NCBI GenBank assembly: GCA_013791675.1 | Contig: VMTI01000052.1 | Location: 1-17,153, forward strand | Reading direction: 5' to 3' | Source of the DNA: a bacterium | GTDB lineage: Bacteria; CG03 | Length of the DNA stretch: 17,153 nt | Part shown: positions 7,707-16,084 of the stretch, in pieces | Layout: every line of letters starts with the position of its first letter | Position numbering within the stretch: position 1 is the stretch's first letter | Made by a program: the position numbers and the translations under genes | Notes under the pieces: model-generated | What the model saw: only the letters and a program-made list of their open reading frames with translations | What the model was told of the DNA's origin: nothing | Databases searched by the model: none

Positions 7707-7892
7707 ATGCCGGTAAAAAAATATTTAAGCGCGGGAGAGGTGGCGGTTTCGCTGGGAATATCAAAGCAGACCTTGATTAAGTATGAACAGAAGACGATAT
7801 TTCCCAAACCGCGAAGAAACAATCTCAACGGCTGGCGGGAATATACGGTTGAAGAGCTCGCTAAGCTGAAAAAAATAATGGGGAGGCCGTAA
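7707..7892 (+). CDS. Small MerR-like helix-turn-helix protein in the pilus operon
   Basis: 61 residues, essentially a single MerR/HTH_17-type DNA-binding unit. The HTH is at about residues 6-28 (YLSAGEVAVSLGISKQTLIKYE). A wing then follows with the typical end RRNNLNGWREYTVEELAKLKKI. There is no long dimerisation helix, effector domain or metal-binding cysteine as in full MerR proteins. The ATG is supported by GAGGGGG at about 7695-7701. The TAA shares one base with the pilQ ATG (TAATG), so it is translationally coupled to the secretin. It has its own promoter region with inverted repeats, so autoregulation or control of pilQ dosage is a reasonable inference. An excisionase-like role is the main alternative, but no integrase is present. 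Confidence 0.8.
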   Translation: MPVKKYLSAGEVAVSLGISKQTLIKYEQKTIFPKPRRNNLNGWREYTVEELAKLKKIMGRP

Positions 7893-9736
7893 TGCTAAAC
7901 ACTATAAGAAACCGGATTTTCAGAAACAGCGTGAAAAGAGCAGGCGCGGCTTTGTCTGTGCTTATTTTAGCAGGAGTTTTTGTTTGCGCTCAGGAATTTG
8001 AGAAAATCAAAAATGTGAATGCAAAGGCGGATTCTCCCGACAAGTTGACCGTTACGGTTGATATGACCGGCCCGGCGAATTATTATCTTTTCAAAATATC
8101 CAATCCGCCGCGGCTTGTAATTGAATTTACAAGTACGCTTATTGAGTCGGCACAAAAAGAAATTGATGTCGAGGATTGTTTTATTAAAAAAATCAGAATA
8201 GGGCAATATAAGGATGCCCCTATCAAGATAGCGCGTATAGTTTTTGATATTCCAACGGATGAAGTTTATTATGACGCCCTGTCTGCCGGAGATCAAGTTA
8301 TTGTTTCCGTTTCGTCTAACGCCGCGAAAGCCGTTGTGGCTATGCCGGATATGATACAGAAGAACAAGAAAGCTCCGGTGAAAAAAGCTCATGACATAGA
8401 AAGAAATGTGGCAACCGCCCGGCATAAAGACGAAGTGAAGAAAATAAGAGAGAGCGGAGAAACTGTTTCTCCCACCGAAGACGCCACTGCCGCCAATCTC
8501 GTCGATGAGAACACGGAAGCGATGAGCACTCACGGCGGCGTTCTTCAGATAAGCAAAAAAATAATATCGGTGAATTTTTATCAGACGGATATAAGGACCA
8601 TAATGAGAGCGGTTTCAGAGCAGACCGGAATTAACATAATATACGGCCCGGATGTTCAGGCTAATGTGACGCTCAAACTGAAAGATGTCACTTTTGACGA
8701 CGCGCTGAGAATAATGCTTAAAATGTCAGGGCTTGTCGTTGAAAAGGAGGCGGATAACATAATAAGAATTATTACGCCCCAGGCTCTGAAAGATGAACGA
8801 TCACGCTCGGTTCAGTTTACAAGGGTTCTGCCGCTCAGATATACAAGAGCGGAAGATATAAAAACGCAGTTGACATCTATTAAAGTTGAAGGTATTTCAG
8901 CCACAATAGGAGACGACCCTCTCACCAACAGCATTGTGCTGACAACGACTCCCGAAGGGATAGCGAAATACCAGGAACTTATAAGCATTTTTGATGTGAA
9001 GCCCAGACAGGTGCTGATAGAGGCTACCATTATGGAAGTGAATTATTCCGATGGCCTTGATTTGGGGATAGCGTGGCGGACAGACGGTTTTAATGTTTAC
9101 AACAAAGATGCTAATAATTCATTGCAGGGTTCTGTGCAGAACAGTCCCGCGGCAGGCGCAGGCGGAGGAGTAGTTCCTGCGCTTAATACGGCATCGGCGG
9201 GCCTTTCACTTGCCGTCGGCGGACTGATAAATTCAAATCAGTTCAGCGCGTTAATAGAGGCGCTTCAGCGGAAGGGAAAAGCTAAGACTCTGTCTAAGCC
9301 AAAGATTGTGACTATGAATAATGAAAAAGCATCCATTATGTCAGGCGATCAGGTGCCTTACACTCAGACGACAGTTAACACTTCCGGATCCACGCAGTCA
9401 ACTATGTTTACTAATGTCGGAATTCAGCTTGATGTGACTCCCACTATACATTCTGACGAGTATGTTACTCTTGAGGTGACTCCGAAAGTGAGCTCTTATC
9501 AGATGTCTACTGCCGGCCCAATCATCACAACAAGGGAAACTAAGACAAAGGTTTTGATAAAAAGCAACGAAACGGTTGTTATAGGCGGCCTTATAAGCGA
9601 AAAAGACCTTGAGGCTGTGGAACAGATGCCTATTTTAGGGGATCTTCCCATCATAGGCTATCTGTTTAAAAGGCATCAGTCTTCCAAGGACAGAGTGGAG
9701 CTTCTTGTTTTTTTGAAACCCGTGATTCTTGACTGA
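7892..9736 (+). CDS. pilQ: Type IV pilus secretin PilQ
   Basis: Outer-membrane secretin that forms the multimeric channel for the pilus; 614 residues. A Sec signal peptide covers residues 1-33 (basic start, hydrophobic AALSVLILAGVFVCA, likely cut before QE). Next is one AMIN domain at about 40-145 (peptidoglycan binding). A variable Lys-rich linker follows. An STN/N0 domain lies at about 225-295 (QTDIRTIMRAVSEQTGINII, then VTLKLKDVTFDDALRIML). An N1-like secretin_N domain is at about 305-370 (LPLRYTRAEDIKTQL, TNSIVLTTTPEGI). The secretin barrel domain runs from about 375 to the end: VLIEATIMEVN, GIQLDVTPTI, then TKVLIKSNETVVIGGLI and PILGDLPIIGYLF. A single AMIN domain makes it shorter than many proteobacterial PilQ. 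It overlaps the upstream HTH gene by one base and has a GGGAGG SD. Confidence 0.96.
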   Translation: MLNTIRNRIFRNSVKRAGAALSVLILAGVFVCAQEFEKIKNVNAKADSPDKLTVTVDMTGPANYYLFKISNPPRLVIEFTSTLIESAQKEIDVEDCFIKKIRIGQYKDAPIKIARIVFDIPTDEVYYDALSAGDQVIVSVSSNAAKAVVAMPDMIQKNKKAPVKKAHDIERNVATARHKDEVKKIRESGETVSPTEDATAANLVDENTEAMSTHGGVLQISKKIISVNFYQTDIRTIMRAVSEQTGINIIYGPDVQANVTLKLKDVTFDDALRIMLKMSGLVVEKEADNIIRIITPQALKDERSRSVQFTRVLPLRYTRAEDIKTQLTSIKVEGISATIGDDPLTNSIVLTTTPEGIAKYQELISIFDVKPRQVLIEATIMEVNYSDGLDLGIAWRTDGFNVYNKDANNSLQGSVQNSPAAGAGGGVVPALNTASAGLSLAVGGLINSNQFSALIEALQRKGKAKTLSKPKIVTMNNEKASIMSGDQVPYTQTTVNTSGSTQSTMFTNVGIQLDVTPTIHSDEYVTLEVTPKVSSYQMSTAGPIITTRETKTKVLIKSNETVVIGGLISEKDLEAVEQMPILGDLPIIGYLFKRHQSSKDRVELLVFLKPVILD

Positions 9737-9768
9737 ATGGCGGAGCGTCGGCTGAGGGGAAACGCCTG

Positions 9769-10368
9769 ATGAACGCTGCCCAGATACAGGAGGCCAAGGT
9801 TTTACGCGAAGCCGGCATGTTTGTAGAGGCGGCTGAATTTTATCTCAAAATACTCAAGCAGAACCCTGCGGATAAATTAGCGAAACTCGGCTACGTCAAA
9901 TCTCTCATTAAGCAGGGGCATAAAGAAAATATTAAACCGCTGCTTTTCAGGGCCGAAAAAAAACTTTTTGAACTTATAGAGGACGACTGCGATTTTGAGC
10001 AGGCTCATGACGATCTTATTTTTCTCAGCCATTACCTCAATCACATGGACAGTTTGTCAAAATTTTATCATGAAAAAATGATGCAGTATCCGGCGCGGGA
10101 TATATATGCCAAATGCATTAAAAAAATATCCGCCACCGCGATGCTGACCATACCGGATCCGGAAAAATTAAAAAAGAAAAAGAAAATACCGTGGCTGCTG
10201 CGTATTATTTTCCATATTTTTATTCTGTCGCTTTGCGGAATGCTTGTGATAAGCCTTACAATGATTAAGTTCAGAAAACTTTTTGTCCCCTGTGCCGTTA
10301 TGCTGATATTTTTTATAGGAACGGGCGTTTACAGTTATATAAAGAATTTACGTTCAGATCAGTGGTAA
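9769..10368 (+). CDS. TPR-like protein with two C-terminal membrane segments
   Basis: 199 residues, not recognised as a named family. The N-terminal half is helical with one clear TPR-like pair: EAKVLREAGMFVEAAEFYLKILKQNPADKLAKLGYVKSLI at about residues 8-47. It has no signal peptide, so this half should be cytoplasmic. A Lys-rich KLKKKKKIP precedes two hydrophobic segments at about 142-163 and 168-188. The ATG follows a TGAGGGG SD 32 nt after pilQ. The stop overlaps the following membrane-protein gene by 7 nt, so the two are probably made together. A scaffolding role for the downstream enzyme or the pilus platform is only an inference from position. Confidence 0.75.
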   Translation: MNAAQIQEAKVLREAGMFVEAAEFYLKILKQNPADKLAKLGYVKSLIKQGHKENIKPLLFRAEKKLFELIEDDCDFEQAHDDLIFLSHYLNHMDSLSKFYHEKMMQYPARDIYAKCIKKISATAMLTIPDPEKLKKKKKIPWLLRIIFHIFILSLCGMLVISLTMIKFRKLFVPCAVMLIFFIGTGVYSYIKNLRSDQW

Positions 10369-11735
10369 TATTGCTTTTGCTTACGGCGGCGGCGCCGGCG
10401 TTTTTTTTTATTTACGACTTATGGGCAATCACGGCCGCGATTTTTATTTCTTTGCCGTTCGCGTTTAGAAAACACAGATTTCCGCCCGCGTTTATGTGGA
10501 TTTTGGTTTTTATTCTATCGGGCATTTTTGTTTCCGCGCGCTCTTTTGCGTCTTTTGACAGTTTCACTTTTATTCTGCAAAGCGTTCTTTACGCGGCTTT
10601 TTTTCTCGCGGGGCAAGAGCTTGCTTCGCGGCGGAAGCGGCCAATAGTAACCGTCCCCATTGAAGCGCTGATTCCGCTGGCGGCTTTAGCTATTATACCG
10701 TTTCTTTTCTCGGGAAAAGCGAATGTCAATCCGAATATAGTTTCATCTTACGCGGGGCTTCTTTTTGCGCTGCTCATAGTTTCTCCCGCCGAAAAAATAC
10801 TGAAATATATTCTCGGCGCCGCTGCGCTTGCGGTGATTTTAGTCAACGGCTCGTGGACGGTTCTTTTTGTGCTGGGCGCGGCGGGGATACTTGCGGGGAA
10901 AAAGAAATACCTTCCGCTTATTCCGCTGCTTGCTGTTTTCGCGCTTGCGCTGAATCCGAGGTCCGGAATGGAAAGATTTTTATGGTGGGGAGAATCTTTT
11001 AAAATCTTTGCGGCAAATCCATTGGGAATAGGTTTTTTCGCTTCAAAATATTATCTTGCCGCTCCTCTGGGCGCGGCGCCGAACACGCTTTTTGTGCACA
11101 GTTTTTTTCTTCAGCTTCTCTGCGAAGGCGGGATTTTATGTCTTATCCCGTTAGGGTTTGCCGTGAATATTTTTTTCAAAAATAAAAGAGGCGGACGATA
11201 TGATTTCGCGCTTTACGCGGTTCTTTTATTGGGCGTTATGGACTTGTCCTATCATATTACGGCGCATGGAATGCTGGGCGCTTTGATTATAGGCATTACG
11301 CTTCGCCCGGAGGACGCAACGCATAAGTGCGGAAAAATATATTCCGTTGTTTTTAAAACGTTGTTTATTTCCGCGGCTTTTCTTTCCGTTATCATGTTCT
11401 CAAATTCACGCGCGCTTGCCAGGGGCGCCGCGTTTCTTTTCGCGGGGGATGCGAGGCAGGCGGAGAAAGTGTTTGATAAAGCGTTTAATTATCCGGCCTA
11501 TCCCGCTTTGCTCTCGGCGAAAGCCGCCGCTTACAGCATTATTGCAGAAAAAGAGGGTTTATCAGATTTCAGGAAGAGAAGTTTTGAGTTTCAGGAAAAA
11601 GCTCTTCCAGCGAAGAATTTAAAAATACCGGCGTATAGGGATTTTGTCACCGCGCGGCTCACCGGAAATTTGGGGCTTCTGAGAAATTCCTGTATGGAAA
11701 TACTTTTTCTCAACGGCATAAGGCCTCACTCATAG
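10362..11735 (+). CDS. O-antigen ligase / polymerase-like membrane protein
   Basis: 457 residues with about ten hydrophobic segments across residues 1-345. The diagnostic stretch is residues about 205-270: FLWWGESFKIFAANPLGIGFF, then a periplasmic loop with FVHSFFLQLLCEGGIL (His246). This has the pattern of the O-antigen ligase / Wzy_C family (WaaL, Wzy, PglL-type O-oligosaccharyltransferases), in which a loop His before an xLxxLxExG-like helix is conserved. The family transfers lipid-linked glycans in the periplasm. The C-terminal 110 residues after the last membrane helix look TPR-like (AFLFAGDARQAEKVFDKAFNYP), a common extension in this family. The start is GTG at 10362 inside the end of the TPR gene; TTG at 10371 is an alternative. 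Substrate cannot be read from sequence; pilin, surface polysaccharide or lipid A core are all possible. Confidence 0.75.
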   Translation: MVILLLLTAAAPAFFFIYDLWAITAAIFISLPFAFRKHRFPPAFMWILVFILSGIFVSARSFASFDSFTFILQSVLYAAFFLAGQELASRRKRPIVTVPIEALIPLAALAIIPFLFSGKANVNPNIVSSYAGLLFALLIVSPAEKILKYILGAAALAVILVNGSWTVLFVLGAAGILAGKKKYLPLIPLLAVFALALNPRSGMERFLWWGESFKIFAANPLGIGFFASKYYLAAPLGAAPNTLFVHSFFLQLLCEGGILCLIPLGFAVNIFFKNKRGGRYDFALYAVLLLGVMDLSYHITAHGMLGALIIGITLRPEDATHKCGKIYSVVFKTLFISAAFLSVIMFSNSRALARGAAFLFAGDARQAEKVFDKAFNYPAYPALLSAKAAAYSIIAEKEGLSDFRKRSFEFQEKALPAKNLKIPAYRDFVTARLTGNLGLLRNSCMEILFLNGIRPHS

Positions 11736-11782
11736 AGTCCCGCCGAGGTTGCCCAAAGGTGTTTTTTTTGTTAGGCTGAGCA

Positions 11783-12385
11783 ATGAAATTTAAGATCACG
11801 CCGCGCCTATTTTTCAGTAAAGTTTTCATATTAATTTTGTTTGCGATAATGGCCGTAACAAGTAATATTTACAAGGAAGGCGGCGTTGCGAATCTTGTTT
11901 TTGAAATCATGGGCTATAGCTTGCTTTTCATGTCTGCTCTCGGGCGTATGTGGGCCTCGGCCTATATCGCGGGAAAAAAGGGCAAAGAATTTGTCGCGAC
12001 CGGGCCATATTCCATCACGCGCAACCCTCTCTACTTTTTTAGTTTTCTCGGATATATAGGCGTGGGGATGGCATTTGAATCGCTCTCTCTCACCGTTGGT
12101 ATGGCGGCGCTGTTTTTTTTCACGCATTGGAACACTATCCTTAGCGAGGAAAAAGGAAATCATCAGAGATTCGGTTCCGTTTATGAAGCATATGCGGGTC
12201 AGGTGCCGAGATTTATTCCAGACCCCCGCCAGTTTAAAGACATTGAAGAAAGTAACTTTTATCCTAAATCTTTTTTTCGCGCCTTTATCGGTTCAAGTTT
12301 AATTGTGCTTGTTTTTCCATTGGCTCATTTGATTGAATGGGGCCATATACATTCTATCATTCCCGTTTTATTCCTCATCCCTTAA
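11783..12385 (+). CDS. Isoprenylcysteine/phospholipid methyltransferase-like membrane protein
   Basis: 200 residues, an ICMT/PEMT-superfamily integral-membrane methyltransferase. The family core is visible: VATGPYSITRNPLYFFSFLGYIGVG (residues 71-95, with the RNPLY version of the usual RHPxY motif), then SEEKGNHQRFGSVYEAYAGQVPRFIP, with Glu122-Glu123 and the FG..Y..Y..VPRF.P tail that bind SAM and substrate in the family. There are about four to five hydrophobic segments, including one after the catalytic part (about residues 170-195). Bacterial members methylate small lipids or remain uncharacterised, and the substrate here is unknown. The gene starts 47 nt after the ligase-like gene with only a weak SD, and is followed by a strong terminator. 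Confidence 0.83.
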   Translation: MKFKITPRLFFSKVFILILFAIMAVTSNIYKEGGVANLVFEIMGYSLLFMSALGRMWASAYIAGKKGKEFVATGPYSITRNPLYFFSFLGYIGVGMAFESLSLTVGMAALFFFTHWNTILSEEKGNHQRFGSVYEAYAGQVPRFIPDPRQFKDIEESNFYPKSFFRAFIGSSLIVLVFPLAHLIEWGHIHSIIPVLFLIP

Positions 12386-12392
12386 AAAGAAC

Positions 12393-12430
12393 AAATACCC
12401 CGTCAGACCTTCGGTCTGACGGGGTATTTT
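12393..12430. terminator. Strong bidirectional hairpin terminator
   Basis: A perfect 17-bp inverted repeat: the left arm at 12393-12409 begins AAATACCCCGTC, the loop is TTC (12410-12412), and the right arm is 12413-12429. It ends in TTTT on the + strand. On the - strand the A-rich flank at 12384-12395 supplies a T-rich exit. It lies between the convergent ends of the methyltransferase-like gene (12385) and secF (12449), so it can stop transcription from both sides. Confidence 0.93.
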
Positions 12431-12448
12431 CAAAAGACGAGACAGTTG

Positions 12449-13312
12449 CTATTTTTTCAGCTTAAGATAAACGATCGGGCTGGCTATAAAGACGGAGGAA
12501 TAAGTGCCCACAACTATACCTATGAGAAGAGATTGCGCGAAATTGTGAATTATTTCTCCGCCGAACACGAGCAGGCACACAACCACCATAACAGTTGTAA
12601 GAGATGTTATGAGCGTGCGTGAAAGCGTTTGTGTTATTGAGCTGTTGAAAATGGCGGAAGTTTCCTGCCGCTGGGCTTTTCTGAGATTTTCTCTTATCCT
12701 GTCATAAATAACAATGGTATCGTTTACGGAGTAACCGGCAATAAAAAGCAGTGATGTTACGACAATCAAATCCACGCTTGTTCCGAAGGCGACGAGTATC
12801 CCGAAAGTTATAAGAACATCGTGTATGATGGCCGCGACCGCCGCAATCCCCCACATACTGCCCTTAAACCGGAGAGCGACATAAAGAATTATTCCTAAAA
12901 GAGCTCCTCCGAAGGCATAAGCCGCGGCGTTTTTAAGAAAGTCTCCGACGACCGGTCCGACCATTTCAAAACGTTCTATCTCAGCTTTGTTGTCGGGATA
13001 TGCTTCTTTGAGTTTTTCGACTATAGCGGCGCTTAAATTTTCCATTTCATCCGACTGGGAAAATTTGAGAATAAATGTTTTTGCTCCGGGATATTCCTGT
13101 ATTACGGGTTTGTATTCGGAAAATATTTTACGCAGCGCCGAAATATCCGCGGGTTTTTCAAATTTCAACTGCGCGACGGTGCCGCCGGTAAAATCTATTC
13201 CCCATTTGATACCGCTTATCAAACTTATGGCGGCGAAAATCATAAGCAGCGCGGATACCGCGAAAGCGCTGTTGCGCATTCCGATGAAGTTAATATCTTT
13301 TTTCAAACTCAT
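12449..13312 (-). CDS. secF: Protein translocase subunit SecF
   Basis: Inner-membrane RND-type subunit which, with SecD, uses the proton gradient to assist SecYEG-SecA secretion. It has 287 residues and six membrane segments. The first is at about residues 15-34. It is followed by WGIDFTGGTVAQLKF (the GIDFTGGT signature at 38-45), a periplasmic P1 domain, and then five C-terminal segments including the conserved FIAGYSVNDTIVIYDRIREN in TM4. The start overlaps the secD stop by 4 nt, a usual SecD-SecF arrangement that gives equal amounts. It is last in the tgt-yajC-secD-secF operon and ends just before the shared terminator. Confidence 0.97.
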   Translation of the reverse strand: MSLKKDINFIGMRNSAFAVSALLMIFAAISLISGIKWGIDFTGGTVAQLKFEKPADISALRKIFSEYKPVIQEYPGAKTFILKFSQSDEMENLSAAIVEKLKEAYPDNKAEIERFEMVGPVVGDFLKNAAAYAFGGALLGIILYVALRFKGSMWGIAAVAAIIHDVLITFGILVAFGTSVDLIVVTSLLFIAGYSVNDTIVIYDRIRENLRKAQRQETSAIFNSSITQTLSRTLITSLTTVMVVVCLLVFGGEIIHNFAQSLLIGIVVGTYSSVFIASPIVYLKLKK

Positions 13313-14634
13313 ATGGATACCTTTTCAATAGTTTTTCCGAACAGTATGGCGTCCCACAGCGTGTGCGTGACAAATATCGCCGTGAACATGCTGGCCATAA
13401 TTCCAAGGCTGAGCGTTACAGCGAAGCCTTTTATGGGCCCTGAGCCGAACTGGAACAGAAAGGCCGCCGCTATAAGCGTGGTTATGTTGGCGTCAAGAAT
13501 GGTACTGAAAGCTTTTTCATAGCCTGAATCAATCGCGACAAGGGGCGTTTTCCCGTCGGCGATTTCCTCCCGTATTCTTGAGAATATAAGGACATTAGCA
13601 TCAACGGCCATACCTATCGTGAGCACAAGCCCGGCTATTCCCGGAAGCGTAAGAGTCGCTCCCGCCAGCACCATTACGGCGGCAATTATCAGGAAATTCA
13701 TGAGGAGAGCTATATCTGCGAGCATTCCGGCTTTTTTATAATAAATCAGCATAAAAATGCACACCGCGAAAAAACCTATTACCGCCGCCAGCGTGCCTTT
13801 TTTTATGGAATCGCTGCCGAGGGAAGGCCCTATTGTTCTGTTTTCTATTATCTTTACAGGCGCCGGAAGAGCGCCGGCCCTAAGGACAATGGCCAGATAT
13901 TTTGCTTCTTCCATGGAGAACATGCCTTCTATTATGGCTTTGCCGTCGGGGATGCGGCTTCTTATCACCGGCGCCGACTGCACGACATTATCAAGAACGA
14001 TGGCGAGCTGCCTGTTAATATTTGCTCCGGTAATGGCGGCGAAATCAGCCGCGCCTTCTTTAGTGAATTCAAGTGAAAGATAGGGAAGATTATATGCGCC
14101 GCCTATTTCAACGCGCGCGTTTTTGAGAGCCGCTCCTGTTAACGCGGCGCTGCTTTGTACGATTATAGAGCCTCCCGATTTTCTTTCAAGAGATACTGAG
14201 CCTTCGGGTACGGTTTCCGCGCCCGCGGCTTTTTCATCCACAATCCTGAATTCAAGAAGCGCCGTTCTGCCGACGATGTCAATGGCTTTCTGCGGGTCTT
14301 TTATTCCGGGCAGCTGCACGACAATCCATTTTTCTCCCTGTCTGACTATGAGAGGTTCCGACACACCGAACTGGTCAATACGGTTGCGTATAATTTCAAG
14401 AGCTCTGTCAACAATATCTTTTCTGTCTTCTGCCGGCACTTTGTCTGTTTCAACTTCCAGAAGGAGCCGCACGCCCCCCTGAAGGTCAAGGCCGAGCCGC
14501 AGTATTTTCTGGCCCGACGCTTCATAAAAATCCATTTTTTTGGAATATGTCTGAAAAGACGGGATAAGGTAATAAACAGCAGCGCCGATGACGCAGAGAA
14601 TAAAAATTATTTTATACTGTAAGTTGCGGGGCAT
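13309..14634 (-). CDS. secD: Protein translocase subunit SecD
   Basis: Partner of SecF in the inner membrane. It has 441 residues, shorter than the 615 of E. coli but usual for lineages with a reduced periplasmic P1 region. Membrane segment 1 is at about residues 9-25, followed by LRLGLDLQGGVRLLLEV (LGLDLQGG at 47-54). The P1 domain includes ALEIIRNRIDQFGVSEP and IVVQLPGI. The five C-terminal segments contain GLVLTIGMAVDANVLIFSRIREE, with the conserved Asp of TM4 implicated in proton transfer. It begins 19 nt after yajC and has no convincing SD, so it may rely on coupling to yajC. Confidence 0.97.
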   Translation of the reverse strand: MPRNLQYKIIFILCVIGAAVYYLIPSFQTYSKKMDFYEASGQKILRLGLDLQGGVRLLLEVETDKVPAEDRKDIVDRALEIIRNRIDQFGVSEPLIVRQGEKWIVVQLPGIKDPQKAIDIVGRTALLEFRIVDEKAAGAETVPEGSVSLERKSGGSIIVQSSAALTGAALKNARVEIGGAYNLPYLSLEFTKEGAADFAAITGANINRQLAIVLDNVVQSAPVIRSRIPDGKAIIEGMFSMEEAKYLAIVLRAGALPAPVKIIENRTIGPSLGSDSIKKGTLAAVIGFFAVCIFMLIYYKKAGMLADIALLMNFLIIAAVMVLAGATLTLPGIAGLVLTIGMAVDANVLIFSRIREEIADGKTPLVAIDSGYEKAFSTILDANITTLIAAAFLFQFGSGPIKGFAVTLSLGIMASMFTAIFVTHTLWDAILFGKTIEKVSI

Positions 14635-14653
14635 ATTTAAGAAAGAAAAAGCG

Positions 14654-14974
14654 TCATTTTTTTATTTGTATCACGGGGGCCATGCCGCTGACGGAATTTT
14701 TTGTAAATCTTATAAGGCAGTTTCCGCCGGCATTAATGACAATTTCATTTCCTTCTATGCTTTCAATGATTCCTATCATGCCGCCTGAGGTGACCACCTT
14801 ATTTCCTTTTTTGAGTCCGACCAGCATTTTCTGATGTTCTTTCGCCTGCTTCTGCTGCGGCCTTATAAGTAGAAAATAAAAGATGATAAATATGAAAACG
14901 AGAGGCATGAAATCCTGAATTCCGGGTTTCCCCGCCGCAGGTCCAGCCGCATATAACAAAGTTTCAAAAAACAT
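14654..14974 (-). CDS. yajC: Sec translocon accessory protein YajC
   Basis: Small inner-membrane subunit that associates with SecDF. From the ATG at 14974 it has 106 residues: a short N-terminus, one membrane segment at about 22-38 (DFMPLVFIFIIFYFLLI), the family motif IRPQQKQAKEHQKML, and a beta-rich tail with KKGNKVVTSGGMIGIIESI. A longer version using TTG at 14992 is possible on paper, but the ATG at 14974 has an AGGGGG SD at the right distance and shares one base with the tgt stop (TAATG). It was therefore chosen. Its place between tgt and secD is the standard order. Confidence 0.95.
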   Translation of the reverse strand: MFFETLLYAAGPAAGKPGIQDFMPLVFIFIIFYFLLIRPQQKQAKEHQKMLVGLKKGNKVVTSGGMIGIIESIEGNEIVINAGGNCLIRFTKNSVSGMAPVIQIKK

Positions 14975-16077
14975 TAATTTTCCCCCTTCCAATTATTCAT
15001 AAATTTTTTCTTCTCTTCCGGGAAAGTTCCGTTTTTTATGGAGTCCCGTATAAGCTGCGTCAAGTCTATCATAAAAGATATGTTGTGTAAAGAAGTCAGC
15101 GTCTGAGCGAGCATTTCGCGCACGTTAAAAAGATGGTGTATGTAGCCGCGCGAGTATTTCAAGCACGCCGGACATCCGCACGAGGAGTCTATGGGCAGCT
15201 TGTCGTTTTTAAATTTAGCGTTGCGCAGATTTATCTTTCCCGAAAATGTGAAGGCCTGCGCGTTTCTTCCGTTTCTCGTCGGCAAAACGCAGTCAAACAT
15301 GTCCGCTCCCATTTCCACTGTGTCCCATATTTCAGGAGCCGGACCCATTCCCATGACGTATCGGGGCTTATCCGCAGGCAACATATCAAGATTTTCCGCG
15401 AGGCGTTCCTGTCTAAGAAGAAGAGGTTCTCCGACACCGAGGCCGCCGACCGCAAAACCATCGAAAGGATGCTCCATAAGTTTTTCCGTGCACTCCCTCC
15501 TGAGGTCTGGGAAGGTGCCGCCCTGCGTGATGGCGAAAAGTTTCTGTCCCGTTTCATAGCGTTTTGCCGCGCTCAAACCTTTTTCCGCCCACGCACATGT
15601 CGTATTCACAGCGCTGGCGATATCCGCGCGGGGGGAAGGGTATTTCATACATCTGTCGAGAGACATTATAATATCGCTTCCTATTTCAAACTGAAAAGAC
15701 ACCGCTTCTTCGGGGGTTAAAAAATGTTTGCTTCCGTCAAATTTTGAGCGGAATTCCACGCCGTTTTCTCTTATTTTAAAAAGCGCCGAAAGGGAAAAAA
15801 TCTGAAAGCCGCCCGAATCGGTGAGGATGGAATTGTTCCAGTTCATAAAGCGGTGGAGCCCGCCGAAATTTTTCAGAATTTCAAGTCCCGGCTTCAGATA
15901 AAGATAATACGCGTTGGAAAGAATAACGGGGCAGTTAAGCATATCGTGAGGAACGCCTTTTATGCTTGCCTGCGTCCCCACGGGCATAAAGACCGGCGTG
16001 TCCACGACGCCGTGCGGCGTGGTCAGTCTGCCGAGCCTCGCTTTTCCGCATCTCGCTGTTACTTCAAAATCTTTCAT
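14974..16077 (-). CDS. tgt: Queuine tRNA-ribosyltransferase (tRNA-guanine transglycosylase)
   Basis: Exchanges guanine-34 of GUN-anticodon tRNAs for the queuosine precursor preQ1 (bacterial type). It has 367 residues (usual about 375). Key residues are visible: Asp87 in LTDSGGFQIFSL, the substrate-pocket GGLGVGEP at 211-218, the catalytic Asp262 in DMFDCVLPTRNGRN, and a zinc site of Cys300, Cys302, Cys305 and His331 (CGCPACLKYSRGYIHHLF, then the His in LTSLHN). The full ATP- and zinc-independent core is intact. It is the first gene of the operon with yajC-secD-secF. No SD precedes the ATG, and a TATACT hexamer ends 7 nt before it, suggesting a leaderless start. Confidence 0.97.
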   Translation of the reverse strand: MKDFEVTARCGKARLGRLTTPHGVVDTPVFMPVGTQASIKGVPHDMLNCPVILSNAYYLYLKPGLEILKNFGGLHRFMNWNNSILTDSGGFQIFSLSALFKIRENGVEFRSKFDGSKHFLTPEEAVSFQFEIGSDIIMSLDRCMKYPSPRADIASAVNTTCAWAEKGLSAAKRYETGQKLFAITQGGTFPDLRRECTEKLMEHPFDGFAVGGLGVGEPLLLRQERLAENLDMLPADKPRYVMGMGPAPEIWDTVEMGADMFDCVLPTRNGRNAQAFTFSGKINLRNAKFKNDKLPIDSSCGCPACLKYSRGYIHHLFNVREMLAQTLTSLHNISFMIDLTQLIRDSIKNGTFPEEKKKFMNNWKGEN

Positions 16078-16084
16078 GACGCTC

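Noticed and set aside
11724..11769. T8 run with CCTC/GAGG pairing as a terminator after the ligase-like gene
   Set aside because: The stem is only 4 bp with a 17-nt loop and ends about 13 nt before the T run, so it is not a credible intrinsic terminator.
14975..14992. TTG start extending YajC by six residues
   Set aside because: Those codons translate the SD region and overlap the end of tgt. The ATG at 14974 with AGGGGG is better.
15321..15338. TGTCCCATAT inside tgt as a third operator
   Set aside because: Only one half-site matches and the second arm is poor; it encodes conserved tgt residues, so it is probably coincidence.
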